From: Alloscardovia sp963543015
GTDB lineage: Bacteria; Actinomycetota; Actinomycetes; Actinomycetales; Bifidobacteriaceae
Assembly (NCBI GenBank): GCA_963543015.1
Contig: CAUTYZ010000006.1
Span: forward strand, 1-64,000
Length of the DNA: 64,000 nt
Reading direction: 5' to 3'
A model generated the notes under the pieces. The model was not told the DNA's origin and ran no database searches. It worked only from the letters and a program-made list of their open reading frames with translations. Position numbers and translations under genes: made by a program. Positions 45,085-53,187 of this stretch are shown here, piece after piece; within the stretch, counting starts at the first letter, position 1; every line of letters starts with the position of its first letter.

Positions 45085-45090
45085 ATCTTA
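45085..45090 (-). promoter_or_regulatory. -10 element of a leaderless promoter (PBP gene)
   Basis: TAAGAT on the minus strand ends 7 bases before the ATG at 45077; no ribosome binding site lies between. Confidence 0.5.
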
Positions 45091-45310
45091 CCGTGAAGGC
45101 AAAACGGGTGCTAGGAAGTGTGCGCAGACAGCACAATATCACTACGAAATGCGCTCTTTTGCTACGGATTGGAGGTCCGTTTGGGTGTGTCTGAGCGTTC
45201 TCTGGATATTTTCTTAATGCGATGAGTTTGTAAAGCAAGATGCTGATACCGAGGCTCTACGAATGCATGCTTCTCTACGAGCATATATACATAGAGTATT
45301 GAATATCGTC

Positions 45311-46039
45311 TTAGTGCTGAGCGCGCAAAATCAACTTACCTGGCTGGTAGATGATAATGGTTCGACCTTCACGGGCAATCCATCCGCGATTTGTAAAGTC
45401 CATCAACGCTTTGTTGACCGTCTCGCGTGAAGTGCCGACGAGCTGTGCAAGCTCTTCCTGTGTCAAATCATGAGGAACGATAAGGCCTTGAACTCCAGGC
45501 TCACCAAAACGCTTAGCAAGGTCTATAAGTGTTTTAGACAAACGTGCTGGAACGTCCATAAATACCAAATCACTAATGCGTTCATTGTTGTGACGCATGC
45601 GGTTTGCAAGAACCTGAAGCATGTTGACAGCGACGCGTGGGTGATTATCAAGCCACGAGAAGAGTACTTCAGACTTGAGTGAAAGCGTAGATGTATCGTT
45701 AACCATGCTGACAGCAGAAGCTGTACGAGGGCCACCATGCGGGTCGAAGACAGGAATCTCTCCTGCAATTTCTCCCGCGCCAGAAATGCTCAAGAGCTGG
45801 ATACGGTGATCATACGATTCGCGAGTGAGCTTAATGCGACCACGCTCAATGATATACATCTTCGTGCCTTCATCGCCTTCGTGGAAGATGTACTCACCCT
45901 TGTGGAAAGTTTCATGCTGAAGGAATGGCAGCAATTGCCGAGCGTCATCTACAGGGACGTGCTCGAATAATGCTGTGTGAAGAAGTGTCTGTTCGTCTTC
46001 GGTGCTGTTTTCGCCAAACACCGTTGGTTGAGCGACCAT
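45311..46039 (-). CDS. Crp/Fnr family regulator (GlxR-like)
   Basis: A 242-residue cyclic-nucleotide-type transcription factor. The N-terminal beta-roll (about 15-130) contains KGEYIFHEGDEGTKMYIIE and GEIAGEIPVF at the cAMP pocket. The C-terminal winged helix carries the recognition region TQEELAQLVGTSRETVNKAL. The sequence resembles GlxR, the global cAMP-dependent regulator of Actinobacteria, including the LANRMRHNNERISDLVFMDV dimer helix. No clear TGTGA-N6-TCACA site was found near it. An AAGGA lies 12 bases before ATG, rather far. Confidence 0.9.
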   Translation of the reverse strand: MVAQPTVFGENSTEDEQTLLHTALFEHVPVDDARQLLPFLQHETFHKGEYIFHEGDEGTKMYIIERGRIKLTRESYDHRIQLLSISGAGEIAGEIPVFDPHGGPRTASAVSMVNDTSTLSLKSEVLFSWLDNHPRVAVNMLQVLANRMRHNNERISDLVFMDVPARLSKTLIDLAKRFGEPGVQGLIVPHDLTQEELAQLVGTSRETVNKALMDFTNRGWIAREGRTIIIYQPGKLILRAQH

Positions 46040-46196
46040 AACTTACTCGATTCCTTGAACTTCGCTATCGTTATGCGTATATCATAATAACTGGTGTGAA
46101 CTCAGCCCGTACTGAAGTGTGTTGTATGTGGTGTTGTCGGTTGTGCTGCCGGTTGTGAGTTTTCGACAGGTTTGTGAGAACCACGTTGGGTTTCGT

Positions 46197-46226
46197 TTGG
46201 GACTTTGGTTATTTTTGTGCGATAAT
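46197..46226 (+). promoter_or_regulatory. leaderless promoter of the DeoR-type gene
   Basis: TTGGGA (46197-46202), an 18-base spacer, and GATAAT (46221-46226), which ends 6 bases before ATG 46233. Confidence 0.55.
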
Positions 46227-46232
46227 GTTCGT

Positions 46233-47009
46233 ATGATTTCGTCACAAAGGCAACAATTAATTCTTGGTCGCTTGCGCACTCGAGGTGCGGTACGCATTGC
46301 GGGACTCGCAGATGAGTTCGGTGTGTCGGCGATGACAATTCGCCGCGATATTGCTGAACTGGCAGATAAGGGACTGGTCAAGCGCGTTCATGGTGGAGCG
46401 GTTTCAAGTTCGACCCTTCTAGCGGAACCACTGTTTGCAGTGAAGTCGCAGATGGATGTGGGGTTGAAAGACTCCATTGCTGTGAAAGCTGTAGGTCTGG
46501 TACAGCCAGGAGATGTAATCGCTATCGGCGGTGGCTCAACGACATACGTTTTTGCACAGCATCTTTTGGAAAGTGAAAATTCGACAGGTATTACCATCTT
46601 GACGAATTCTCTCCCGGTAGCGGAATTAGTGCAAACCGCAGAAAATAAGGATGTGGAAGTCATTGTTACCGGTGGTGTTACGACACGTTCGAACTCGCTA
46701 GTAGGACCATTGGCCGATCGCGTTATCTCCTCGCTGCGCGTGAACTTGCTGTTCCTGGGCACGCATTCTGTGTCGGTGCCACGAGGATTCCTTACTCCAA
46801 ACTCCTTGGAGTCATCAACGGCAGCAGCGCTGATGTCTATCGCAAATCAAACAATTGTGCTCACGGATCACACCAAGTGGCAACTTACGTCATTATCACT
46901 TTTTGCAGGTTTCGACGATGTGGACACGATTATTACGGATTCGGGAATTAGTCCTGAAGATATTGCTGCAACGCGAGAAGTGGCACATAATCTCATTATT
47001 GCGGACTAA
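46233..47009 (+). CDS. DeoR family transcriptional regulator, probable galactose repressor
   Basis: A 258-residue sugar-metabolism repressor. The N-terminal DeoR helix-turn-helix (RIAGLADEFGVSAMTIRRDI, then GLVKRVHGGAV) is followed by a sugar-phosphate-sensing domain of the ribose-isomerase-like fold with GGGSTTYVFAQ and VLTDHTKW. It lies 102 bases upstream of galT-galK in the same direction, and the galT promoter holds a perfect inverted repeat, so local control of galactose genes is likely. The start at 46233 is taken from the DeoR pattern and -10 spacing. The frame opens 38 codons earlier without similarity. Confidence 0.9.
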   Translation: MISSQRQQLILGRLRTRGAVRIAGLADEFGVSAMTIRRDIAELADKGLVKRVHGGAVSSSTLLAEPLFAVKSQMDVGLKDSIAVKAVGLVQPGDVIAIGGGSTTYVFAQHLLESENSTGITILTNSLPVAELVQTAENKDVEVIVTGGVTTRSNSLVGPLADRVISSLRVNLLFLGTHSVSVPRGFLTPNSLESSTAAALMSIANQTIVLTDHTKWQLTSLSLFAGFDDVDTIITDSGISPEDIAATREVAHNLIIAD

Positions 47010-47072
47010 AAGACTATGGCTATGACCTTAGTTCTTACCTTCGCGAAAATTTTATAACAAAATGTCACAAAA

Positions 47073-47110
47073 GTTCACAGTATACGACAAAAATTTGCTA
47101 TACTGTGAAC
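47073..47110 (+). promoter_or_regulatory. galT promoter embedded in a perfect operator-like inverted repeat
   Basis: Arms GTTCACAGTATA (47073-47084) and TATACTGTGAAC (47099-47110) are exact complements with a 14-base spacer. TTCACA (47074-47079) can serve as -35 and TATACT (47099-47104) as -10, spacer 19, ending 7 bases before ATG 47112. A repressor bound here would cover both elements and the start site. Confidence 0.75.
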
Positions 47111-47111
47111 T

Positions 47112-48374
47112 ATGACGACATTCAATCATTACGTGCCTGGCGAATATGCACGTGAAAATATTCGCATCACGGAGACAACGCTGTCTGATGGTCGAGAGTT
47201 TTTCTATCTTGATGATGATCCAGCATATGTTTCTGGTGAAAAAACCCGTGAGCTTACCGATCCGCGAGTTCTTGCTAATCGTTACGAACCAGGAATTGAC
47301 GGCGAGGGAAATCCTATGCCTGTTCAGGCTCCTCAAATGCGCCAGGATCCTTTGACGGGTGACTGGATTCCTATGGCGACCGCTCGTATGAATCGGCCAA
47401 TTACTGCAGGACCAGGAGCGACTGCATCAGGAAATCCTCTTGCTGCTCGTAAGCCTGGTGATCCTTATCAGGACGGTGAAGTGCCAGATACAGATTATAA
47501 CGTAGTTGTTTTTGAAAATCGTTTCCCATCGATGACTCGCATTCCGGGCATTTCAGATGAAGTCACGTATGTGGATGGAAACCCTTTGTGGAAGTCGAAG
47601 CCGGCAGTAGGTCGCTGTGAAGTCGTGTGTTTCGATCCTAATGAAACGGGTCTTCCTGCGGATTTGCCTATTAAGCGTATGCGTACAGTCGTGGAAGCAT
47701 GGGCATTCCGTACTGCAGAAATTAGCGCAATCGAGGGAATTGAGCAGATTTTCCCATTTGAGAATCACGGCCAGGAAATTGGCGTTTCTCTCGCACATCC
47801 TCATGGTCAGATTTACTGCTATCCATTCATCGCGCCACGTTTGGAAACGGAACTGCAGCATACTCAAGCATATTTTGAGAAGAACGGTCGCGATTTGCTC
47901 ACCGATCTCAAGAAAGCGGAAATGGAAGCTGGTGAACGTGTCGTCTTGCGTAATGACACGTGGATTGGCTACGTTCCTGCAGCTGCTCGCTGGCCACTTG
48001 AGGTGCATGTGCAGCCATTGCGCGATGATGTGCGTACCCTGGATGAGCTCAACGATAATGAGCGTTGGGGTCTTGCACAGATGTACTCTCAGCTTTTGAA
48101 GCGTGGCAATGCCTTCTTTGATACAGGTGATGGCAAGGGTATGGATTTGCCATATATCTCTGCATGGCATCAGGCACCTATTCATGATGAACGTCGTGAG
48201 AATTATCGCCTCAATTTGCAGTTCTTCTCCTTCCGTCGTTCTCCAAATAAGATTAAGTATTTGGCGGGTTCAGAGTCGGGTATGGCTGCATGGATTTCCG
48301 ATACGACTCCGGAAAAGATTGCAGCACGATTCCACGAGCTGGGGCCAATTGATATTTCGAACGTCACAGATTAA
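47112..48374 (+). CDS. galT: galactose-1-phosphate uridylyltransferase
   Basis: Exchanges UMP between UDP-glucose and galactose-1-phosphate in the Leloir pathway. The 420-residue protein carries the nucleophile motif HPH at residues 229-231 (AHPHGQIYCYP), preceded by FENHGQEIGVS, and the N-terminal RQDPLTGDWIPMATAR. It is longer than E. coli GalT (about 350), as in other actinobacterial forms. Expressed from the operator-promoter just upstream, probably as a leaderless mRNA, with galK 51 bases downstream. Confidence 0.96.
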   Translation: MTTFNHYVPGEYARENIRITETTLSDGREFFYLDDDPAYVSGEKTRELTDPRVLANRYEPGIDGEGNPMPVQAPQMRQDPLTGDWIPMATARMNRPITAGPGATASGNPLAARKPGDPYQDGEVPDTDYNVVVFENRFPSMTRIPGISDEVTYVDGNPLWKSKPAVGRCEVVCFDPNETGLPADLPIKRMRTVVEAWAFRTAEISAIEGIEQIFPFENHGQEIGVSLAHPHGQIYCYPFIAPRLETELQHTQAYFEKNGRDLLTDLKKAEMEAGERVVLRNDTWIGYVPAAARWPLEVHVQPLRDDVRTLDELNDNERWGLAQMYSQLLKRGNAFFDTGDGKGMDLPYISAWHQAPIHDERRENYRLNLQFFSFRRSPNKIKYLAGSESGMAAWISDTTPEKIAARFHELGPIDISNVTD

Positions 48375-48425
48375 AACCGCTGAAGCGTTGAATTATCGAC
48401 TCTGAAAGTATGAGGTGAACTACTT

Positions 48426-49688
48426 ATGGCACAGATTGAATTTATAGATTCGCTCAGCAATGATGAAGGCGCTCGCCAGGCGGCGGAACTTTTCGAGACA
48501 ACATTTGGTGTAGCTCCAACAGGCGTGTGGGATGCTCCTGGACGTGTCAACCTCATTGGTGAGCACACGGATTACAACGATGGTTTGTGCTTGCCTATTG
48601 CTCTGCCACATCGTACGTTTATAGCGCTGAGTCCTCGTGAGGATACTAAAGTGCGTGTCATTTCCACTCTGTCAGGCGGGGTTGTAGCAGAAGCTGATCT
48701 GGACGGTCTTGAGGCTGGAGGAGTGGAAGGCTGGGCTGCATATCCTATCGGTGTAGCGTGGGCAATGAGTGAACGTGGTGGTTTTGCAGATAAGGTTCGC
48801 GGCTTCGATGCTGCATTCTCATCGTGCGTTCCGTTGGGTGGAGGCTTAAGCTCTTCCGCGGCTATGACCTGTTCTACAGCACTGGCATTAGATGATGTGT
48901 ACGAGCTTGGATATGGAAATAGCGATGAAGGGCGAGTTACTCTCGTTAAAATGGCTATCGCTTCTGAAAATGAGATGGCAGGAGCTGCAACGGGCGGTTT
49001 GGATCAGTCGGCATCGATGCGTTGCCAGGCGGGCAAGGCACTGCTTTTGGATTGCAACCCGGCTTTGTCTGCTGTCGAGAGCGTCACCCAAGAAGACTTT
49101 GATTTGGAAAAGCTCGGATTGGAATTGCTTGTGCTTGACACTCAAGCTCCACATTCGCTCAATGACGGTCAGTATGCAGCTCGTCGTTGCGTGTGCGAAG
49201 AGTCAGCGGCTGCCTTGGGCGTGAAGTCTTTGCGCATTCTCGCTGATCGTATCAATACTCTTCCTCGTACAGAACGTGCTGTCGCGGTTGATGCTCTGGT
49301 TGCTCGTCTGGATTCTGATGAAGCGCGCAAGCGCGTGCGCCACGTCATTACGGAAATTGGACGCGTTACAGAATTTGTAGATGCGTTTAAGAACGGAGAT
49401 ATTAAGCGCGCGGGCGAACTCTTCAATGAATCGCATAATTCATTGCGCGATGATTATGAAGTAACCGTGCCACAGCTTGATGTAGCCGTCGATGTAGCGC
49501 GTGCTGAAGGAGCGTATGGCGCTCGCATGACCGGTGGTGGTTTTGGCGGTTCCATTATCGCTCTGGTGGATAAAGGACAGGCAGCAATAATTGCTCAAAA
49601 GATTGCTGACGAATTTGAATCGCGTGGATGGAATGCGCCTCGCGCATTGGCTGTCGTAGCCTCAAAGCCTGCGGAACGCGTGCGATAA
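48426..49688 (+). CDS. galK: galactokinase
   Basis: ATP-dependent phosphorylation of galactose to galactose-1-phosphate. The 420-residue GHMP kinase has the galactokinase signature GRVNLIGEHTDYNDG near residue 40, the phosphate loop PLGGGLSSSAAM, and the C-terminal MTGGGFGGSIIALV. GAGGTG lies 8 bases before ATG. Second gene of galT-galK; product feeds GalT and then phosphoglucomutase, whose gene is at the window end. Confidence 0.97.
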   Translation: MAQIEFIDSLSNDEGARQAAELFETTFGVAPTGVWDAPGRVNLIGEHTDYNDGLCLPIALPHRTFIALSPREDTKVRVISTLSGGVVAEADLDGLEAGGVEGWAAYPIGVAWAMSERGGFADKVRGFDAAFSSCVPLGGGLSSSAAMTCSTALALDDVYELGYGNSDEGRVTLVKMAIASENEMAGAATGGLDQSASMRCQAGKALLLDCNPALSAVESVTQEDFDLEKLGLELLVLDTQAPHSLNDGQYAARRCVCEESAAALGVKSLRILADRINTLPRTERAVAVDALVARLDSDEARKRVRHVITEIGRVTEFVDAFKNGDIKRAGELFNESHNSLRDDYEVTVPQLDVAVDVARAEGAYGARMTGGGFGGSIIALVDKGQAAIIAQKIADEFESRGWNAPRALAVVASKPAERVR

Positions 49689-49703
49689 CTTCGCGAAAAT
49701 ATG

Positions 49704-49740
49704 AATTTGGCTGGCTTCTGAGAAGGAGGCCAGCCAAATT
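49704..49740. terminator. hairpin between galK and UPF0210 genes
   Basis: Perfect 12-bp stem AATTTGGCTGGC (49704-49715) with 49729-49740, shared by convergent genes. Confidence 0.82.
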
Positions 49741-49754
49741 GTTATCTATAAGAA

Positions 49755-51119
49755 TTAATTCTTAAAGCTGTGTACCGGAGCAGGAATGTGTCCGCCGCGA
49801 TAGACAAATTCAGAGCAGTCGGACGTATTTACTGGCATAATTGGCGCACGGCCAAGCAAGCCGCCAAACTCTGCAGTATCCCCGACCTTCTTGCCAATGA
49901 CTGGAATAACACGTACAGCAGTGGTCTTCTGATTAATCATGCCGATAGCAGCTTCATCAGCGATAATTCCCGAAATAGTTGCAGCCGAGATATCGCCTGG
50001 AATGGCGATCATATCCAAGCCCACAGAGCAGACGCAGGTCATTGCTTCAAGCTTCTCAATGGTGAGGTTGCCATTTTCAGCTGCTGCAATCATGTTCTTA
50101 TCTTCAGAGACAGGAATGAAAGCGCCGGAGAGGCCGCCCACATAGCTAGACGCCATAATGCCGCCCTTCTTGACCTGATCGTTGAGCATTGCCAAAGCAG
50201 CAGTGGTTCCAGGTCCTCCGACTTGTGAAAGACCAATCTTCTCCAAAATTTCGCCTACTGAGTCTCCTACAGCAGGAGTAGGCGCAAGGGACAAATCGAT
50301 AATGCCGAATGGAATGCCTAAACGTGCAGATGCTTCCTGAGCCACCAATTGGCCTACACGAGTAATTTTGAACGCCGTGCGCTTGATGGTTTCGCACAAG
50401 AATTCGAAATCTTTACCCTTAGCCTCGTCAAGAGCGCGCGAGACAACGCCAGGACCAGAAACACCCACGTTAATAACAGCATCGCCTTCAGTAACGCCAT
50501 GGAATGCGCCCGCCATAAATGGATTATCATCAGGAGCGTTGCAGAAGACAACGAGCTTTGCATTTCCCAAAGAATCGATATCTGCGGTTGCCTCGGACAC
50601 TTCGCGGATGACAGTGCCCATCAAAGCGACAGCATCCATATCCAGACCTGTGCGAGTCGAGCCGACGTTCACCGATGCACACACGAAATCAGTGGTAGAC
50701 AAAGCCTGAGGAAGAGAGCGGATGAGGAGCTCTTCAGAAGGAGTCATACCCTTAGATACGAGAGCGGAGAAGCCGCCCAAGAAATTGACACCCACAGTTT
50801 TTGCAGCGCGGTCCAAGGTCTGGCAGATCTTGACATAATCGTCCGTAGTTTTGCAGGCGCTTGCGCCAATCAAAGAAATAGGAGTGACAGAGATGCGCTT
50901 GTTGACAATAGGAATGCCATACTCGCGCTCAATATCGTTTCCGACTTTAATGAGATCCTTGGCGTACGTCGTAATTTTTGTATAAATCTTGTTGCACACA
51001 GTATCGAGATCATCGCTGATACAGTCGAGAAGGGAAATACCCATCGTAATTGTGCGAACGTCGAGCTTTTCCTGCTCGATCATGTGGTTAGTCTCGTGGA
51101 CTTCCATGATATTTAACAT
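49755..51119 (-). CDS. UPF0210 family protein
   Basis: A 454-residue conserved protein of unknown function, length exactly as in the family. Gly-rich conserved stretches include KRISVTPISLIGASA, GVSGPGVVSRALDEAKGKDF, SLAPTPAVGDSVGEILE and GIMASSYVGGLSGAFIPVSE. It has no signal or membrane segment and is probably cytoplasmic. The real start is MLNIMEVHE at 51119, with AAAGG upstream; the frame is open 48 codons further but without conservation. Co-transcribed with the ACT-domain gene 101 bases upstream, a pairing seen across many bacteria that implies a shared small-molecule role. Confidence 0.9.
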   Translation of the reverse strand: MLNIMEVHETNHMIEQEKLDVRTITMGISLLDCISDDLDTVCNKIYTKITTYAKDLIKVGNDIEREYGIPIVNKRISVTPISLIGASACKTTDDYVKICQTLDRAAKTVGVNFLGGFSALVSKGMTPSEELLIRSLPQALSTTDFVCASVNVGSTRTGLDMDAVALMGTVIREVSEATADIDSLGNAKLVVFCNAPDDNPFMAGAFHGVTEGDAVINVGVSGPGVVSRALDEAKGKDFEFLCETIKRTAFKITRVGQLVAQEASARLGIPFGIIDLSLAPTPAVGDSVGEILEKIGLSQVGGPGTTAALAMLNDQVKKGGIMASSYVGGLSGAFIPVSEDKNMIAAAENGNLTIEKLEAMTCVCSVGLDMIAIPGDISAATISGIIADEAAIGMINQKTTAVRVIPVIGKKVGDTAEFGGLLGRAPIMPVNTSDCSEFVYRGGHIPAPVHSFKN

Positions 51120-51220
51120 GGCGAAACCTTTCGGAAGCTTTCGAAGAATTGAGCGTGTGCGGTGTGCTACGTGCGGTGTGAAGAGTTGCTGTGATGCTGT
51201 GCCGTTGGGGACAGCAGTCC

Positions 51221-51493
51221 TTAAATGCGGTGCATCTTTGTGAAAATTTCTTCTCGCTGGCAACGTACATTTACGCCAATTTCCTGACCAATGGTGTCGA
51301 GGGTATCCGTGAGTTCGCCGAAATCAACCGTGGATTCGGTGTAATCGACGATCATCATCATGTTGAAAAAGCCGTCAATAATTGTCTGGGAAATATCCAA
51401 TACATTGACATGGGAATCGGACAGATAGGTGCATACGCGAGCAATAATGCCGACTGTATCTTGGCCTACAACGGTGATGATGGCTTTGTTCAT
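51221..51493 (-). CDS. ACT domain protein (UPF0237)
   Basis: A 90-residue stand-alone ACT domain: KAIITVVGQDTVGIIARV then HVNVLDISQTIIDGFFNM. ACT domains usually bind amino acids and regulate partners. Start ATG 51493 has AAGGA 6 bases upstream; an earlier in-frame ATG is 16 codons away and poorly placed. It precedes the UPF0210 gene on the same strand and may sense its ligand. Function unknown. Confidence 0.9.
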   Translation of the reverse strand: MNKAIITVVGQDTVGIIARVCTYLSDSHVNVLDISQTIIDGFFNMMMIVDYTESTVDFGELTDTLDTIGQEIGVNVRCQREEIFTKMHRI

Positions 51494-52006
51494 GATGAAT
51501 CCTTGATCTATCGTTAAACGTCTGCAAACGCCTGCAAACATCTGCTGCGGAGGAGCGGAACAACTCGCAACAATCCATTGCGAAAGTGTGTCATGTCCTC
51601 AAGCGGTATAGCCGATTTCAGAGGTTGAGACCATCTGCGTGTTTATCGACGGATATCGCGCAGTTTTTTCATCGGTTTTCTCAACGGTTGTCGAATAGTT
51701 TTCCGTGAATTCCCAACGTGAAAACGGGCTTGCTTCAAGTATATCGATTTTGCGGAACATCAAGCAGGAGATAACCACCATGTGGGAGGCTACAAACTTG
51801 AGTAAGTATCTTAAGGATACGTACTTGTAATTCACATTTCTCATAATGCGAGAAAAATAATTGAGGAATACGAGTTAGTCAATAGTATATGGAATTACTT
51901 TCAAAGAAGAACTATAAGGAGAGAATGATGAAAAGGATTCCTGCGATAGTGGCTGCCTGAGCAATGCTTAGCAGTGAATGCTGGTAGATCGAGAGGATGA
52001 GTTGAA
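51494..52006. other. 513-bp gap with a micro-ORF
   Basis: AT-rich. Bases 51911-51960 contain AAGGAG followed by ATGATG and an 11-codon frame (MMKRIPAIVAA) ending in TGA at 51958. Past that stop the frame continues AMLSSEC and then stops. This resembles a broken lipoprotein signal peptide or a short leader peptide. Nothing else is recognised. Confidence 0.4.
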
Positions 52007-52210
52007 ATGCTGACGTGGGAGACAATCAAAGTAATTCTTATCGTACTTGGGGTGATTGCACTCATTGCGCTGATGTCGTTTTTTGCAGTTCGCAACCATA
52101 TTGATCGAAAAGCTGAACAATTATCGCGAGGAAGCGAAGAAGATCAGCAATTGGCGAGCGAAATGCGAGAGATATCAAGGCAAATAGATCGCGGAAATAT
52201 GTATCGCTAA
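52007..52210 (+). CDS. small single-span membrane protein
   Basis: A 67-residue protein with one N-terminal membrane helix (about 7-27, VILIVLGVIALIALMSFFAV) and a charged cytoplasmic tail rich in Glu, Arg and Gln, probably helical. It matches no family I recognise. GAGAGGATGAG lies just upstream of ATG, supporting translation. Isolated between the micro-ORF region and the convergent trmL gene. It may be a small regulatory or envelope-associated protein; function unknown. Confidence 0.6.
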   Translation: MLTWETIKVILIVLGVIALIALMSFFAVRNHIDRKAEQLSRGSEEDQQLASEMREISRQIDRGNMYR

Positions 52211-52283
52211 GAGTGCGCGGAATGGTTGAAGCATGCGCTGTAGCTACGAGTGCTTAAATTTTGCACAATGTACCGCGTGGCAA

Positions 52284-52326
52284 TAAAAAGTGGTGATGAG
52301 AAAGACGAATCCCTCTCAATCACCAC
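52284..52326 (-). terminator. terminator of trmL
   Basis: Stem 52290-52301 with 52314-52326 (GTGGTGAT-GAGA / TCTCAATCACCAC, one bulge). On the minus strand it is followed by TTTTTATTG. Confidence 0.85.
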
Positions 52327-52370
52327 GAAGTGACATATGTAATGTCAGTAACTACTATATCTGAGACGGG

Positions 52371-53168
52371 TTACAGCTCCTCTGTTTCGCCCGCTCCTGC
52401 AAAATCAAGCTGTCGCCAAGCCTCATACAATGCGATGGAAGCTGTGTTCGTCAAATTGAGCGAACGCAAACTTGGACGCATCGGAAGTTTGACTTGTTCG
52501 GCAACGTGTGGGCCAAAGAACATATCCATAGGATCTGGGATATCGCCAGGTTCTGGGCCAAAAAGCAAAATATCGTTCGGACGGTATTCGACCTCAGTAT
52601 ACGTTTTCGTTGCATGCGCGGTAAAGGCAATGATACGAGAATCAGGCATGGCTTCAACCATTGCCTCAAAGCTTGGGTGAATGACAACGTGCGCCATGTC
52701 GTGATAATCCAAGCCTGCGCGGCGAAGCTTCGTATCTTTCAAATCGAATCCAAGAGGCTCAACCAAATGCAAAATGGATCCGGTAACAGCGCACAAGCGA
52801 ATTGCCGAGCCCGTGTTTCCCGGGATTCGTGGCTCATAGAAGCACAAATGTGGAACAGCGGTGACACGCTTTTGAGCTTCAATTGCGGTGAGCATAGTAT
52901 CGGACACGGTAATTGGGTTGCCATGTGCGTCGGTAATGAGCTCATCTGGAGCGTATGTTTTCTTACGATAGCCGTACTCGAACATGGCGGTTTGTTCTTG
53001 GATTTTCGATTCAGGAATTTTAGCCTCAGGCTTTCCGGATTCGTGGGTTGCGGATCCCCTGGTATCAGATTCAGGCGTGTGCTTACTGTCGCTTCCTGAA
53101 GTCTGAAGTGTTGGATCTTGTGCGATGTTTGTAGATTCGTCGCGAGGCGTGTTGTGCTCAGTAGTCAT
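52371..53168 (-). CDS. trmL: tRNA (cytidine/uridine-34 2'-O)-methyltransferase
   Basis: A SPOUT-class methyltransferase modifying the wobble ribose of tRNA-Leu. Of 265 residues the first about 95 are a hydrophilic, probably disordered extension (Ser, Pro, Glu, Lys). The catalytic domain starts at HLCFYEPRIPGNTGSAIRLC and includes PLGFDLKDTKLRRAGLDYHD, LLFGPEPGDIP and the knot motif RSLNLTNTASIALYEAWRQ. E. coli TrmL is about 157 residues, so the extension is extra. Start ATG 53168 is supported by TATTCT ending 7 bases upstream. Divergent from mutY with 16-19 bases between starts. Confidence 0.9.
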   Translation of the reverse strand: MTTEHNTPRDESTNIAQDPTLQTSGSDSKHTPESDTRGSATHESGKPEAKIPESKIQEQTAMFEYGYRKKTYAPDELITDAHGNPITVSDTMLTAIEAQKRVTAVPHLCFYEPRIPGNTGSAIRLCAVTGSILHLVEPLGFDLKDTKLRRAGLDYHDMAHVVIHPSFEAMVEAMPDSRIIAFTAHATKTYTEVEYRPNDILLFGPEPGDIPDPMDMFFGPHVAEQVKLPMRPSLRSLNLTNTASIALYEAWRQLDFAGAGETEEL

Positions 53169-53175
53169 ATGGGCA

Positions 53176-53181
53176 AGAATA
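53176..53181 (-). promoter_or_regulatory. -10 element of a leaderless promoter (trmL)
   Basis: TATTCT on the minus strand ends 7 bases before ATG 53168. The same 19-base interval must also hold the mutY promoter, so its -35 lies inside mutY. Confidence 0.5.
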
Positions 53182-53187
53182 GTAATG

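Noticed and set aside
45087..45310. Further copies of the inverted-repeat element near 45100 (GGCAAAACGGG)
   Set aside because: Only about ten bases match and no partner arm is present, so it was not counted.
50349..51116. 255-codon plus-strand frame opposite the UPF0210 gene
   Set aside because: Shadow of a conserved gene; no promoter or recognisable motif.
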